From an uncultured Saprospiraceae bacterium (GTDB lineage Bacteria; Bacteroidota; Bacteroidia; Chitinophagales; Saprospiraceae), in assembly GCA_937926205.1 (NCBI GenBank), contig CALEYL010000074.1:268609-332608 (forward strand): 64,000 nucleotides of DNA, read 5' to 3'. Within the stretch, counting starts at the first letter, position 1. Every line of letters starts with the position of its first letter. Below are positions 45,701-53,627 of this stretch, in pieces. The notes under the pieces are model-generated. The model ran no database searches, was not told the origin of the DNA, and worked only from the letters and a program-made list of their open reading frames with translations. The position numbers and the translations under genes are program-made.

Positions 45701-47078
45701 GACCAACAACAGCACCACATCAACTGCAGCGGCAAACCTGAAAGCCGGCACACAAAATGTGAACTCGAAAAGCGAAGTCTCCGTGCTCTTCAATGGCCGC
45801 GCACTCAGCAATTTCAGCTTCGACTTTTCACGCCAGGAAGTGACGGCTTCCCTGACTTTGGAAGGCGGCAACAACGTCGTTACTGTGAAAGTCCAAAACA
45901 GTGGCGGCAATGCAGAAGCCACGGCGAATGTGCGCTACAACCCGCTTAAACCTCCGGTAGTAACGATCACCAATCCGGCAACGGAAGCGTACAACAGTCA
46001 GGAAAAAAATTATACCTTACGTGCCAGAGTTGAAAATATCAGCGATAAGCGCGATATTTCGGTGAAAGTGAATGGCCAATCGCAAAGCAGTTTTACTTTT
46101 GCATCGGCAACGGGCGAACTGACTTTACCAATGACCCTGAATTCCGGCCCCAACGTGGTGGTCGTACGCGCCAGCAACAGTGCAGGCAACGATGAAAAAA
46201 CGGTCAGAATCAATTACACACCGGCGCAATTGCCAGTTGTAAAGATTACAGAACCGGAAAACAATGCGACTGTGAATACACCCATGGTAACTTTGAAGGC
46301 TACTGTGCGTTATGTCAGTGATAAGAAAAGCGTCAGCGTGATTGTGAACGGCAAATCCTCGGCTGCTTTTACCCTAAACGGAGAAAACCTGAGTGCGCCG
46401 ATAACCGGCCTGAAAAAAGGCAGCAACCGGGTCGAAGTTTCTGCCCAGAATAGTGACGGAAGGGCTTCTGACTTCGTCTTAATAACGTACGAGGAGCAAG
46501 TGGTAAAGCCGAAACCCGAAGTGCGTTTTGTGCAACCTGCAAAGGCAGGTTCACTTTCCAGAGGAAGCAAGTCCAATATTGTTGCTGAAGTCAAAAACGT
46601 CGCAGCAAAATCGGACCTGGTCCTGAAAACGAACGGCGTTGTGACAGACGATTTTGAGTTTAATCCCGCAAACGGCCAGATTCGCGCTGAGATCAGTCTG
46701 AGCCAGGGAACAAACACCATCGAAATCGAAGCGAGCAACAGCAACGGCAAGGCCACTGCAAGTACGACAATTCTGTACCAGCGGGCAGGCGGCGTTCAGG
46801 GGCCCATTGTAACAATTGCATCGGTATCGCAACCAACGACCAACCCGCTGAATCCGAATCTGGGGCGGAGCACCGTAATTGCGACCATTCAGTTCGTTTC
46901 GTCGAAGGATCAAATCACTTTTTCGGTCAATGGCCGAAGAATAAGCGATTTTACCTTCAATGGCAAAACCGGAAGCTTCGAATGTACGTTTGAACTGGAA
47001 AGAGGCGCCAACAACATTGTTTTGCGTGCCGAAACGCCCAACGGGGTGGATGAAAAGACGAGATCGATAAACTTTTGA
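42783..47078 (+). CDS. Large outer-membrane/surface protein: N-terminal barrel-like domain and Ig-like repeats
   Basis: 1431 residues with a signal peptide (ends SMALAQ). Residues about 24-300 look like an outer-membrane beta-barrel domain (GYYTFGLNAGWAYQSS ... PSLGLEIGYQLTPRFSVHLGHRVTF). The rest is about a dozen Ig-like repeats of around 90 residues, each with a start of the form PxVxIxxPxxN and a core S-x-V-x-V-x-x-NGR-x-x-x-x-F-x-F, ending in a strand with NNVVxVxAxNxxG. Three repeats (785-1060) are nearly identical. There is no T9SS sorting domain, so the protein is probably held by the N-terminal barrel, with the repeats in the periplasm or outside. Function unknown; structural or adhesive role inferred. 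A strong terminator follows. Confidence 0.8.
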   Translation: MRITKLLLTVLATSLSLSMALAQMSVNQRFGANLSQGYYTFGLNAGWAYQSSDVRVAPGGYGFGATLAKNLYYRNNAIFAFDLRGRLLFARTKGLDPFRSYNIADNTALNGDRGLDYTTYPLNLEEPRGFVFQNHQTDIFELGLEGVLTFNRLRERTGFILSLFGGIGADWYRAKIDQADGNGNEYFEDYAALKSNFGDASTRQELRNAILDGVYETTADGFSSNNGKIGLMPSLGLEIGYQLTPRFSVHLGHRVTFAGTDVLDGNRWVNPDKDIYHYTNFALRWIIQPAREQPLAPVIEITTPITNPYTTNNPNDGIVRANIRRINSAADVTCEVNGRDARFDYGNQRFSTNFYLRPGRNDVVITARNQVGTARKEVVIYYEERIGPPPPPPAGRAPYITITNPPTRNSRTTNAAFTIRASVQQVTNKSDITLTFNGNNRQSFYFDSRTGELYTDVNLREGENRIQVSARNAYGTANEDAVVVYERERELAPLVTITRPDRDREETQQPSAIIEADVRRVTRAENVTMTVNGRQFRNFTFDAGREQLRAEIGLEQGSNYIEINASNAAGQSKDGVTIIYNRQVSQSPPTIVITEPSKPSSSTSKTTAQVEASTQFVSQKSDVRFYVNGRESSNFSFNSGNGRISSTVSLVSGNNEVRIRVSNRDGSDEASVSIRRIGDDGGGNLPEAPTVRITQPADGASFDQPRVDIRAKTERVSGKENITFTLNGRNVSDYNFNRLNGEVTASLTLTEGNNVVRIVGRNDAGTDEALVNLRYKFAAARPEVSIIQPANNSTTSTAAANLKASTQNVNSKSEVSVLFNGRALSNFSFDLSRQEVTASLTLEGGNNVVTVKVQNSGGNAEATANVRYNPPKQPGVTIVQPANNSTTSTAAANLKASTQNVNSKSEVSVLFNGRALSNFSFDLSRQEVTASLTLEGGNNVVTVKVQNSGGNAEATSNVRYNPPKQPGVTIVQPTNNSTTSTAAANLKAGTQNVNSKSEVSVLFNGRALSNFSFDFSRQEVTASLTLEGGNNVVTVKVQNSGGNAEATANVRYNPLKPPVVTITNPATEAYNSQEKNYTLRARVENISDKRDISVKVNGQSQSSFTFASATGELTLPMTLNSGPNVVVVRASNSAGNDEKTVRINYTPAQLPVVKITEPENNATVNTPMVTLKATVRYVSDKKSVSVIVNGKSSAAFTLNGENLSAPITGLKKGSNRVEVSAQNSDGRASDFVLITYEEQVVKPKPEVRFVQPAKAGSLSRGSKSNIVAEVKNVAAKSDLVLKTNGVVTDDFEFNPANGQIRAEISLSQGTNTIEIEASNSNGKATASTTILYQRAGGVQGPIVTIASVSQPTTNPLNPNLGRSTVIATIQFVSSKDQITFSVNGRRISDFTFNGKTGSFECTFELERGANNIVLRAETPNGVDEKTRSINF
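45135..45962 (+). repeat. Three tandem 276-bp near-identical repeats
   Basis: Units at 45135-45410, 45411-45686 and 45687-45962, each 92 residues (IVQPANNSTTSTAAANLKAS ...). Differences are mostly synonymous, with a few changes in unit 3 (Thr for Ala, Gly for Ser, Phe for Leu). The flanking Ig-like repeats of the same gene are far more diverged, so these three are a recent amplification. Confidence 0.92.
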
Positions 47079-47173
47079 ACCTATAACCCGTCTAATTAGT
47101 TAGATAAAGATCACAAAGTTGTTTAGCGGAGTGCTTACTACTTCGTGATCAACAACAGTCGGGTGATTTCTCG

Positions 47174-47205
47174 GAGGGCGGCGCCTAAGCTGCCCTCTTT
47201 TTTTT
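47174..47205 (+). terminator. Rho-independent terminator of the Ig-repeat gene
   Basis: GAGGGCGGC (47174-47182) pairs with GCTGCCCTC (47189-47197) over 9 bp with one G-T wobble, loop GCCTAA, followed by eight T's. It lies about 100 bp after the stop. The best terminator in the window. Confidence 0.85.
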
Positions 47206-47279
47206 GCTTACCTGATCTTCGATAGTCGATAAATTCACACAGAATAAGTCCTGGCCCGCTCCTATAATTGAAAGATACC

Positions 47280-47287
47280 TATCTTTG
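47280..47287 (+). promoter_or_regulatory. Possible -7 box of the glycosyltransferase gene
   Basis: TATCTTTG matches TAnnTTTG, 24 bp before ATG 47312. No clear TTG at the right distance upstream. Confidence 0.45.
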
Positions 47288-47311
47288 CGCCTTCATGAAA
47301 AAAAGCAGTTC

Positions 47312-48061
47312 ATGTACAAAGACAAAAAAGTAATTGTGGTATTGCCTGCCTACAACGCAGCCCTGACTTTAGAGCAGACTTACCGGGAAATACCGCTTGA
47401 TCTGGTAGACGAAGTGGTATTGTGCGACGACGCCAGCCGCGACAACACCATTTCGGTAGCGGAGCAAATCGGCATCCGACACATCATCATCCACGAAAAA
47501 AATAAAGGCTACGGCGGCAATCAGAAGTCGCTGTACAACAAAGCGCTGGAATTGGGTGGCGACATCGTCATCATGCTGCACCCCGATTACCAATATACGC
47601 CAAAGCTCATTCCGGCAATGGTCAACATCATCGGCGATGAGCTTTATCCGGTGGTTTTAGGCTCCCGCATCCTCGGCAAAGGCGCGTTGCAGGGCGGCAT
47701 GCCGTTGTATAAATACGTCGCCAACCGCTTCCTGACCCTGACCCAAAATCTGCTGGTCAACTACAAGCTCTCCGAATACCATACCGGCTACCGCGCATTC
47801 AGCCGCGAAGTACTGGAAGGCATCAATTTTAATCAGAATTCCGACGATTTTGTCTTCGATAACGAAATGCTTTCGCAAATCATTTATGCCGGTTTTGCAA
47901 TCGCTGAAGTAACCTGTCCGACCAAATACTTCGAAGAAGCGTCTTCCATCAACCTGCCGCGCAGCATTCGCTACGGCCTTGGCGTGCTGCGGGTTTCCTG
48001 GCGGCATTTTTTGCAACGCATGGGCGTGGCGAAGTTCCGGATGTATGAGCAGGGACGGTAG
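47312..48061 (+). CDS. Family 2 glycosyltransferase (polyprenol-phosphate mannose/glucose synthase-like)
   Basis: Cytoplasmic GT-A glycosyltransferase of 249 residues, DPM1-like. From ATG 47312 the protein begins MYKDKKVIVVLPAYNAALTLE, the standard GT2 start. The nucleotide-sugar site has VVLCDDASRDNT and the second acidic block is MLHPDYQYTPKLIP. The region YHTGYRAFSREVL (usual TGYR) and DFVFDNEMLSQI marks the acceptor side. No membrane helix, unlike GtrB-type enzymes. Lipid carrier and sugar are unknown. A TTG at 47285 is in frame but less likely. The last codons and the stop fall in a unit of a short tandem repeat (GGACGGTAG). Confidence 0.88.
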   Translation: MYKDKKVIVVLPAYNAALTLEQTYREIPLDLVDEVVLCDDASRDNTISVAEQIGIRHIIIHEKNKGYGGNQKSLYNKALELGGDIVIMLHPDYQYTPKLIPAMVNIIGDELYPVVLGSRILGKGALQGGMPLYKYVANRFLTLTQNLLVNYKLSEYHTGYRAFSREVLEGINFNQNSDDFVFDNEMLSQIIYAGFAIAEVTCPTKYFEEASSINLPRSIRYGLGVLRVSWRHFLQRMGVAKFRMYEQGR

Positions 48062-48118
48062 ATGGAAAACGGTGGACGGTAGACGGTGGACGGTAGACGG
48101 GGGACGGTAGACGGGGGA
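48052..48118 (+). repeat. 14-bp tandem repeats at a gene end
   Basis: Three units of GGTGGACGGTAGAC-type sequence at 48071-48084, 48085-48098 and 48099-48112, with a partial unit at 48052-48063 that contains the glycosyltransferase stop codon. Confidence 0.75.
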
Positions 48119-48246
48119 ACTGCTCATACGAGCAATCTGCCCCTTTAACAAGGTAAGATTTTAGATGTTAGACGGAGAATACTGCTCCAATTAGCTGGCA
48201 ATCTGCCCCCTTTAACCTTTAACCTTGAAACACTTTAACCTTTAAT
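48118..48246 (+). repeat. Direct repeat with TTTAACCTT words
   Basis: Two imperfect copies of CTGCTC...GCAATCTGCCCC(C)TTTAAC (48120-48149 and 48182-48215), followed by several TTTAACCTT words. The word CCCCCTTTAACCTT recurs, inverted, in the repeat array at 62507-62608. Confidence 0.55.
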
Positions 48247-48272
48247 ACCGTAGCATTCAACAAAAAACAAGC

Positions 48273-48641
48273 ATGGCCAGAATGGAATTGATTTTAGTAG
48301 CCGGTCCCTACCGATCTGGCACCAACGATCAGCCGGAGCTGATTGCTGCCAATGTGGAGCACATGAGTCAGACTTCCCTGTCCATCTATCGCCTGGGACA
48401 TCTTCCGGTTATGGGAGAATGGTTTGCCCTGCCATTGATCGAAACGGCAGGATCCAAAAGCATCGGCGATACTGCTTTTAATGAAATTTTCCATCCGGTT
48501 GCGATCCGGTTGCTCGATAAAGTGGATGCTGTGCTGCGCATTGGCGGTCCTTCTCAGGGCGCCGACGAAATGGTGCGCATCGGTCAGGAAAAAGGAAAAA
48601 AGATTTACTGGTCGATCGCAGAAATTGAAAAACCGGGATAA
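48273..48641 (+). CDS. DUF4406-like protein (nucleoside 2-deoxyribosyltransferase-type fold)
   Basis: 122-residue cytoplasmic protein. It begins with ILVAGPYRSGTND and contains HLPVMGEWFALPL, IGDTAFNEIFHPVAIRLL and AVLRIGGPSQGADEMVRIG, a set of motifs like DUF4406 and the nucleoside 2-deoxyribosyltransferase fold (glycine-rich start, acidic residues near the nucleotide). An enzymatic role in nucleotide salvage or clean-up is possible but unproven. Start ATG 48273; Met4 is an alternative. Converges with the MtfA-like gene 41 bp away. Confidence 0.72.
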   Translation: MARMELILVAGPYRSGTNDQPELIAANVEHMSQTSLSIYRLGHLPVMGEWFALPLIETAGSKSIGDTAFNEIFHPVAIRLLDKVDAVLRIGGPSQGADEMVRIGQEKGKKIYWSIAEIEKPG

Positions 48642-48681
48642 ATATAGAGCCGGTTCCAGGCCCTCATGTTCTGAAACCTGT

Positions 48682-49566
48682 TCATTTTGCGTATTGATCC
48701 CCTTCTGCCGCAAACCGCCGTTCCAATGCTGCAAAATCGAGGGGGTTTTGCTGAAACAGTTTGCAATAAGCCTCGTAAAGAGCCGGCAACAGTTCCCGAA
48801 AACGCTCAGGGAAAATAAAAAAATGAACAACAGCCACTGCCGGCAGGTCAATATCCGACTCATTCAGGTTAATCCACTGTGCAATGCGGGCGCGGGAATA
48901 GCCCGACATGGATTCCAGCGCCTGCCAGGCATTTTCTTCAACCCCGGGCCGTGAAAGGTTTTTCTTTTCGCGCAAGCGCAAAAAAATGCGCGCGTATTCG
49001 TACATACCGATGGGAAAAAATTGTTCCGGCTTCAGAAAGCCTTTGAGGAGGTGTTCTGCTGAAAAAAGGACAACGCCGTCTTCTTCGTAAATTTCAGACA
49101 GGTGCATCTTAGTCGGATACTGCGGCGAAGGGAAAGGTGTTGCGTACACCACAACGTATTCAAAGGGCGGAAACAATAAGTCCTCCAAACCCAGTAATAA
49201 AGGCACTGCACTTCCTGCAACAGCTGCTTTGATGTCTTCGGGCACGCCGCCTTCATCGGTCGGCTTTTTATAATCGGTGCCGATCATCAGCATGTTTACC
49301 TTTTGCCGGAAGCGCAACTGCAATTTTTCCGACAGGCGCCTGTAGTAAGGACTTTGTGCAATCAAGGGTCTCAGTGGCTTAGCCAGATCGGGTGGATGGC
49401 GTTTGAACCACCACCAGTTGATCTGAGGGCTGAATACAAAAATTGCGGCCAGACAAACAAATGGCGCTACCAATAGCGGCGCATAACTTTCAGATACCCC
49501 ATAGACGAGGTAGAGCAGGATTGCGGCTATCAGAAAAAAAGGTGTCGATAAAATGAGTGAAGGCAT
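48682..49566 (-). CDS. MtfA (M90)-like membrane protein lacking the zinc-binding histidines
   Basis: 294 residues from ATG 49566. Two membrane helices at about 4-22 and 29-47, then a cytoplasmic or periplasmic domain that follows the MtfA pattern: LRPLIAQSPYYRRLSEKLQLRFRQKV, an Ala/Leu-rich helix (IKAAVAGSAVPLLLGLED), FEYVVVYATPFPSP, and then GMYEYARIFLRL where MtfA has its HEFAH zinc motif. Tyr189 and Arg193 replace both histidines while Glu190 is kept, so peptidase activity is unlikely. MtfA is a zinc peptidase that binds the Mlc repressor in E. coli; a binding role without catalysis is one reading. The frame is open to 49794 but the extension overlaps the divergent gene. Confidence 0.6.
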   Translation of the reverse strand: MPSLILSTPFFLIAAILLYLVYGVSESYAPLLVAPFVCLAAIFVFSPQINWWWFKRHPPDLAKPLRPLIAQSPYYRRLSEKLQLRFRQKVNMLMIGTDYKKPTDEGGVPEDIKAAVAGSAVPLLLGLEDLLFPPFEYVVVYATPFPSPQYPTKMHLSEIYEEDGVVLFSAEHLLKGFLKPEQFFPIGMYEYARIFLRLREKKNLSRPGVEENAWQALESMSGYSRARIAQWINLNESDIDLPAVAVVHFFIFPERFRELLPALYEAYCKLFQQNPLDFAALERRFAAEGDQYAK

Positions 49567-49780
49567 ATCCGGTTTGCTTATTCGCGGCAGCGTTATACTT
49601 TTTCTTCTTCCATAAGGTTCATGGCTTTTCGTCCAAGGTAAATCGCCGCCAGTATCAGCGTGTAAGTTAAGGTAGCTGTCATAAACGATGTGAGTGAAAT
49701 TAGCAAAGAGTTTCAAACTAGACTCCCATTTAACGACACACCAATACCTTTCTGTTATATTAGCCGGCAAAAGAATTTGA

Positions 49781-50566
49781 ATGCTATCCGACATAAAAGC
49801 AAGCCTCGACTTTTACGCTGCAAAATACAACGAGCCGGCCTTCATTGAAACCGATCCGATTTCGGTGCCGCACCGGTTTTCAAAGCGCCAGGACATAGAG
49901 ATTATGGGCCTTTGGACGGCCGTCCTGGCCTGGGGGCAGCGCAAAACCATCATCCATAAAGCCAACGAACTGGTGGAATTGATGGACGGGGCGCCACACG
50001 ACTTCATTCTGCACCACAGCGCCGAAGACCGTCGCCGTTTCCTGGATTTTAAACACCGCACTTTCCAGGCTACCGACACGCTCTATTTTCTGGAATTCCT
50101 GCAGCACTACTACCGCAGCCACGACTCGCTGGAAACAGCTTTTGCCGCATCCCTGAGTCCGGAAGACGCCACGGTTGAAAAAGCGCTGATTGGCTTCCAC
50201 GAACATTTTTTTGCGCTGCCCGACGCACCGTCCCGCACCACCAAGCATATTGCCACACCAGCCCGACGTTCGTCCTGTAAACGACTGAATATGTTTTTGA
50301 GATGGATGGTGCGACGCGACGAAAAAGGGGTCGATTTTGGGTTATGGACGCAGATCTTGCCGCGGCAGTTGGTGATTCCCCTGGATGTACATGTGGAACG
50401 CATTGCCCGGCGCATGGGACTGCTCACCCGCCCGCAAACCGACTGGCTGGCGGCGATGGAACTCACTGAAAACCTGAAGCGCTTTGACCCGGAAGATCCG
50501 GTGAAGTACGATTTTGCCTTATTCGGCATAGGGGTGCTGGAAAAAGCAAACGGGGCGCTGCTGTGA
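49781..50566 (+). CDS. TIGR02757 family protein (DUF2400)
   Basis: 261-residue conserved protein of unknown function, widespread in Bacteroidota. The match rests on the start (DFYAAKYNEPAFIETDPISVPHRF), DIEIMGLWTAVLAWGQRKTI, CKRLNMFLRWMVRRDEKGVDFGLW, and LVIPLDVHVERIARRMGLL near the end, followed by DPVKYDFALFGIGV. The helical, Arg-rich C-terminal part resembles helix-hairpin-helix DNA glycosylases, so nucleic-acid binding is plausible, but no activity is known. Divergent from the MtfA-like gene. A terminator-like hairpin covers the stop codon. Confidence 0.85.
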   Translation: MLSDIKASLDFYAAKYNEPAFIETDPISVPHRFSKRQDIEIMGLWTAVLAWGQRKTIIHKANELVELMDGAPHDFILHHSAEDRRRFLDFKHRTFQATDTLYFLEFLQHYYRSHDSLETAFAASLSPEDATVEKALIGFHEHFFALPDAPSRTTKHIATPARRSSCKRLNMFLRWMVRRDEKGVDFGLWTQILPRQLVIPLDVHVERIARRMGLLTRPQTDWLAAMELTENLKRFDPEDPVKYDFALFGIGVLEKANGALL

Positions 50567-50583
50567 AGCAACTCCCCGTTTTA
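50548..50583 (+). terminator. Terminator-like hairpin overlapping a stop codon
   Basis: AAACGGGG (50548-50555) pairs with CCCCGTTT (50574-50581), loop of 18 bases that includes the TGA stop, followed by two more bases and an AT-rich run. It may also block transcription coming from the DUF4783 gene on the other strand. Confidence 0.5.
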
Positions 50584-50608
50584 TCATTAAATAAGGTGGC
50601 TATTATGC

Positions 50609-50989
50609 CTATTCTTTGTCAAAGCGCAGTTCCTGAACCAATTGTTTGCCACCTACAACCTTCATGTAGATGTAAACCCGGAAGTTAGCGCTCGCTGTGA
50701 CCAGATTTCCGATGCAATACTGTGAAGCACTGCCGGAAGAGCTCCCCTGGTGCACCTGACTAAAAGTTTTCGGCTTGTTTTTGCTGAAGAAATCCTTCAC
50801 AACGCTTACAGCCTTTGTTTTATCGTAAACATCCTCAGAGCCTGGAACGGCTACTTCGACGGTTTGATCAAAATACTGCCCCAGTGCATCCGCATTCCCA
50901 TCACCGATGGCTTTGGAAATGTCTGAAAGATTCATTTCTGCGCCATTCCACATAGGGATAAACGCAAGAACCATTAGCAACTGTTTCAT
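50609..50989 (-). CDS. DUF4783 family exported protein
   Basis: 126 residues with a signal peptide (MKQLLMVLAFIPMWNGAE). The mature domain has an NTF2/SnoaL-like layout: helix with DISKAIGDGNADALGQYFDQTVEVAVPG, then KAVSVVKDFFSKNKPKTFSQVHQG and beta strands with YCIGNLVTASANFRVYIYMKVVGGKQLVQELRFDKE. This is DUF4783, common in Bacteroidota and of unknown function. The pattern FDxTVEVxxPG...DVYDKxKA is the family hallmark. The gene stands alone, divergent from the next. Confidence 0.82.
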   Translation of the reverse strand: MKQLLMVLAFIPMWNGAEMNLSDISKAIGDGNADALGQYFDQTVEVAVPGSEDVYDKTKAVSVVKDFFSKNKPKTFSQVHQGSSSGSASQYCIGNLVTASANFRVYIYMKVVGGKQLVQELRFDKE

Positions 50990-51232
50990 GATATAAATAA
51001 TTTGGTTGAGTAGTTATTAAAATGCCATAAATTTGGAAACGTTACACTTTCAGTACCCAAATTTTCAGTTTTTAGACGTATGATCTAAAAAAGGTAACTT
51101 TAGTGCGGCTTGAACGGGTAAAGGGCATTCGAAGAATTGGCAGAAAAATCTGGAGACTTCCTTAAAACGCTAAACCCTGGTTGTTTATTTTCCATGTATT
51201 TAAACCTAATGTGTTAAATATTGAACATAAAT

Positions 51233-52285
51233 ATGACCACTATGCGTAGCACTATTTGTTTACTTGTTGCGTTTTGGTGTTTTGCACCCGAGGTTCTCCG
51301 GAGCCAGGAAGAAACGACCATTCCTATATTTAATGCTTCTTTTGAGGCAGTACTGCCTTATATTGTTAACGATACGGCTGACTGGGTTGATTGTGGTTTT
51401 CTGTCAGAAGCCCCCATCCAATTTCAGCCCGGCGCTTTCGAAGTAGACAAGCCTGCTTTCGAAGGCAAGACTTATTTCAGTCTGGTAGTCCGCGATAATT
51501 TCACCTGGGATGCCGTCGGTCAACGCCTTCGGGCGCCCTTGCAACCGGGCCGGTGTTACCGCCTCATGGTTCACCTGGCACAGTCGCCATATTATACAGC
51601 AGTCAGTCCGGTATTCGGAAGCAGAGTGCGCTATAAAAACCCAATCCGCCTGCTTCTATGGGGCGGCAGAAAGTTTTGCCAGGCAGGTCAGTTGCTTGCC
51701 CAGACAGAATTGATCAAAAACAAAGACTGGCAGTCCTACGAACTGGTTTTTACACCCAAGGTTGAAATAACACACATTGCTTTTCAGGCCTATTACCTCA
51801 ACCCGATGGTAGCCTACAACGGGCACTTGCTCATGGATTTTGCTTCCCCCATTACGATGGTGTCCTGCGAGGAGTATCCTGCTCAAAAGCCGGACGCCAA
51901 TCTGATTGAGATCAAACCGCAATCTAAACGAGACCTGGAAAACTTCATTACCCTTTATGGAAAAACCATCCGCTTTGAACGGGACAAGGTGAATCTGTTT
52001 TCAAGCAAAGAAGACGAGGGCTTCGAACCGGGCGCCATGTCAGAATCCTTTTTGTCCCTTATCGGTAAATCCATCCGCTGGTTGCCGGAATACCGGCTTG
52101 AAGTTTGGGTAAAAGACAACCCCCGGCGCCTGACTCAGGGCCGAATCGCTTATTTAAAGCAGTTTTTCACCACAGAAAAAGCTGACGAAGGACAAATCGA
52201 AATCCGCCCTTTTGTCCGCGGGGAAAAAGAACCGTGGGCCTCTGAGAATGCCTTTTTAGCCATTCGTCTGAAAGCAGTACAATGA
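51233..52285 (+). CDS. Exported protein with a jelly-roll-like domain, unknown function
   Basis: 350 residues from ATG 51233 (Met at 51242 and a TTG at 51221 are alternatives), signal peptide ending EVLRSQ. Residues about 15-205 resemble a carbohydrate-binding-like beta sandwich: IPIFNASFE at the start, SLVVRDNFTWDAVGQRL, PLQPGRCYRLMVHLAQS, WQSYELVFTP and LLMDFASPI at the end, a pattern seen in large Bacteroidota surface proteins. The last 120 residues (FERDKVNLFSS ... LPEYRLEVWVKDNPRRLTQGRIAYLKQFF) faintly resemble an OmpA-like peptidoglycan-binding domain but the usual Asp and Arg residues are not clear. No enzyme motif. Divergent from the DUF4783 gene, 11 bp from the convergent transporter gene. 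Confidence 0.6.
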   Translation: MTTMRSTICLLVAFWCFAPEVLRSQEETTIPIFNASFEAVLPYIVNDTADWVDCGFLSEAPIQFQPGAFEVDKPAFEGKTYFSLVVRDNFTWDAVGQRLRAPLQPGRCYRLMVHLAQSPYYTAVSPVFGSRVRYKNPIRLLLWGGRKFCQAGQLLAQTELIKNKDWQSYELVFTPKVEITHIAFQAYYLNPMVAYNGHLLMDFASPITMVSCEEYPAQKPDANLIEIKPQSKRDLENFITLYGKTIRFERDKVNLFSSKEDEGFEPGAMSESFLSLIGKSIRWLPEYRLEVWVKDNPRRLTQGRIAYLKQFFTTEKADEGQIEIRPFVRGEKEPWASENAFLAIRLKAVQ

Positions 52286-52296
52286 GGTTCAATTTG

Positions 52297-53571
52297 CTAT
52301 CTCGGTTTATACCCTTTCATAGCATAATACAATATAAACAGATAGCAGGGTAGCATCGAAATCAGGAAAGCAGCCTGGTATCCCTGTGTTTTTTCGATCA
52401 GTCCATAAATCTGCGGCAGCACGGCCCCACCGGCAATGCCCATGATCAGCAGGGCAGAACCAATTTGCGTAAAGCGCCCCAGCCCATTGATGGCCAGCGG
52501 GAAAATAGCAGGCCACATTACCGCATTTGCAAGTCCGAGCAGTGCAATGAACGTAACCGCTGTGGAACCAGTGGTAAAATAGACCAGCACAGTCAATACT
52601 GCGCCGAGCATGGCGGAATATTTCAGAAAATTTTGTTGCGAAATGTATTTGGGGATGGTTACAATACTCAATACATACCCCAGCAACATGGCGGCGAGGG
52701 TAAAGGTGGTAAAGTATTTGGTCAGGTCAAGCGTGAATCCTAAGGATTTGCCGTAGATACCGATCACGTCGCCAGCCATGACTTCTGCTCCAACGTAAAG
52801 AAAAAGAGCCAGCGTGCCTAAGATCAGGTGCGGAAATTGCCAGATGCTCGTGCGGCCAGCCGATAAATTCAGGCCTGGTTCATCTGATGTTGATTCGGCA
52901 GACACATCAACTTCCGGGAGGGCCGAACGACGAATCATGAGCGCCAGCGCGGCAAGTACTGCAGCAATGACTATATAGGGCATGATAACCCGGCTGGCCA
53001 ACTGATTCAGCAAATCAGCTTTTACAGCGGCGTCAGTTGCCTCTGCCACCTGTGCTTCAATCGCGGTTGCATTTTTCAAAACAATGCTGCTCAAAATCAA
53101 GGGGCTGAGGATGCCGGCAACTTTATTGCAAATCCCCATGATGCTGATGCGTTGCGCAGCGCTTTCGATCGGCCCGATGATGCTGATATATGGGTTCGAG
53201 GCTGTTTGAAGCAGCGCAAGTCCCATGCCCTGTACAAAAAGGCCGGTTAGAAACAAAGGAAATGCCCGCATATTGGCAGCCGGAATAAAGATCAGGCAAC
53301 CGCCGGCCATCACCAGTAAGCCCAAAGCCATACCGTTTTTAAAGCCCGTTTTTTTCAGAATCTGAGAAGAAGGAATCGCCAGGAAAAAATAGCTGATGTA
53401 GAAGGCAAAGGTGACAAAGAGCGCCTGGATGGTATCCAATTCGCAGGCCAGTTTCAGAAACGGAATTAAGGTGCCATTCAACCAGGTGACGAAGCCAAAA
53501 ATAAAAAACAGCAAGCCAATGATGCTGATCTGATAGAGGTAGTTCGGATTACGGGTACTTGTTTGCTGCAT
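52297..53571 (-). CDS. FucP-type sugar MFS transporter
   Basis: Inner-membrane proton-coupled sugar symporter of 424 residues with 12 predicted helices. It matches the fucose/glucose-galactose/N-acetylglucosamine branch of the major facilitator superfamily (FucP, NagP): first helix GLLFFIFGFVTWLNGTLIPFL, then FYISYFFLAIPSSQILKKTGFKNGM, and LLQTASNPYISIIGPIESAAQRISI. The substrate is not fixed by sequence. It sits upstream of the other carbon-use genes but on its own strand; the aminopeptidase gene begins upstream on the same strand with a 56-bp gap, so they may be cotranscribed. Confidence 0.9.
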   Translation of the reverse strand: MQQTSTRNPNYLYQISIIGLLFFIFGFVTWLNGTLIPFLKLACELDTIQALFVTFAFYISYFFLAIPSSQILKKTGFKNGMALGLLVMAGGCLIFIPAANMRAFPLFLTGLFVQGMGLALLQTASNPYISIIGPIESAAQRISIMGICNKVAGILSPLILSSIVLKNATAIEAQVAEATDAAVKADLLNQLASRVIMPYIVIAAVLAALALMIRRSALPEVDVSAESTSDEPGLNLSAGRTSIWQFPHLILGTLALFLYVGAEVMAGDVIGIYGKSLGFTLDLTKYFTTFTLAAMLLGYVLSIVTIPKYISQQNFLKYSAMLGAVLTVLVYFTTGSTAVTFIALLGLANAVMWPAIFPLAINGLGRFTQIGSALLIMGIAGGAVLPQIYGLIEKTQGYQAAFLISMLPCYLFILYYAMKGYKPR

Positions 53572-53627
53572 GACGTTGAGACTTTTGTGCTTTGGAAAAG
53601 TTGGTTGGTGAAGTGAATTCGTTCGTT

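Noticed and set aside
49567..49794. N-terminal extension of the MtfA-like protein
   Set aside because: It would overlap the divergent TIGR02757 gene start and place a long tail before the first membrane helix.
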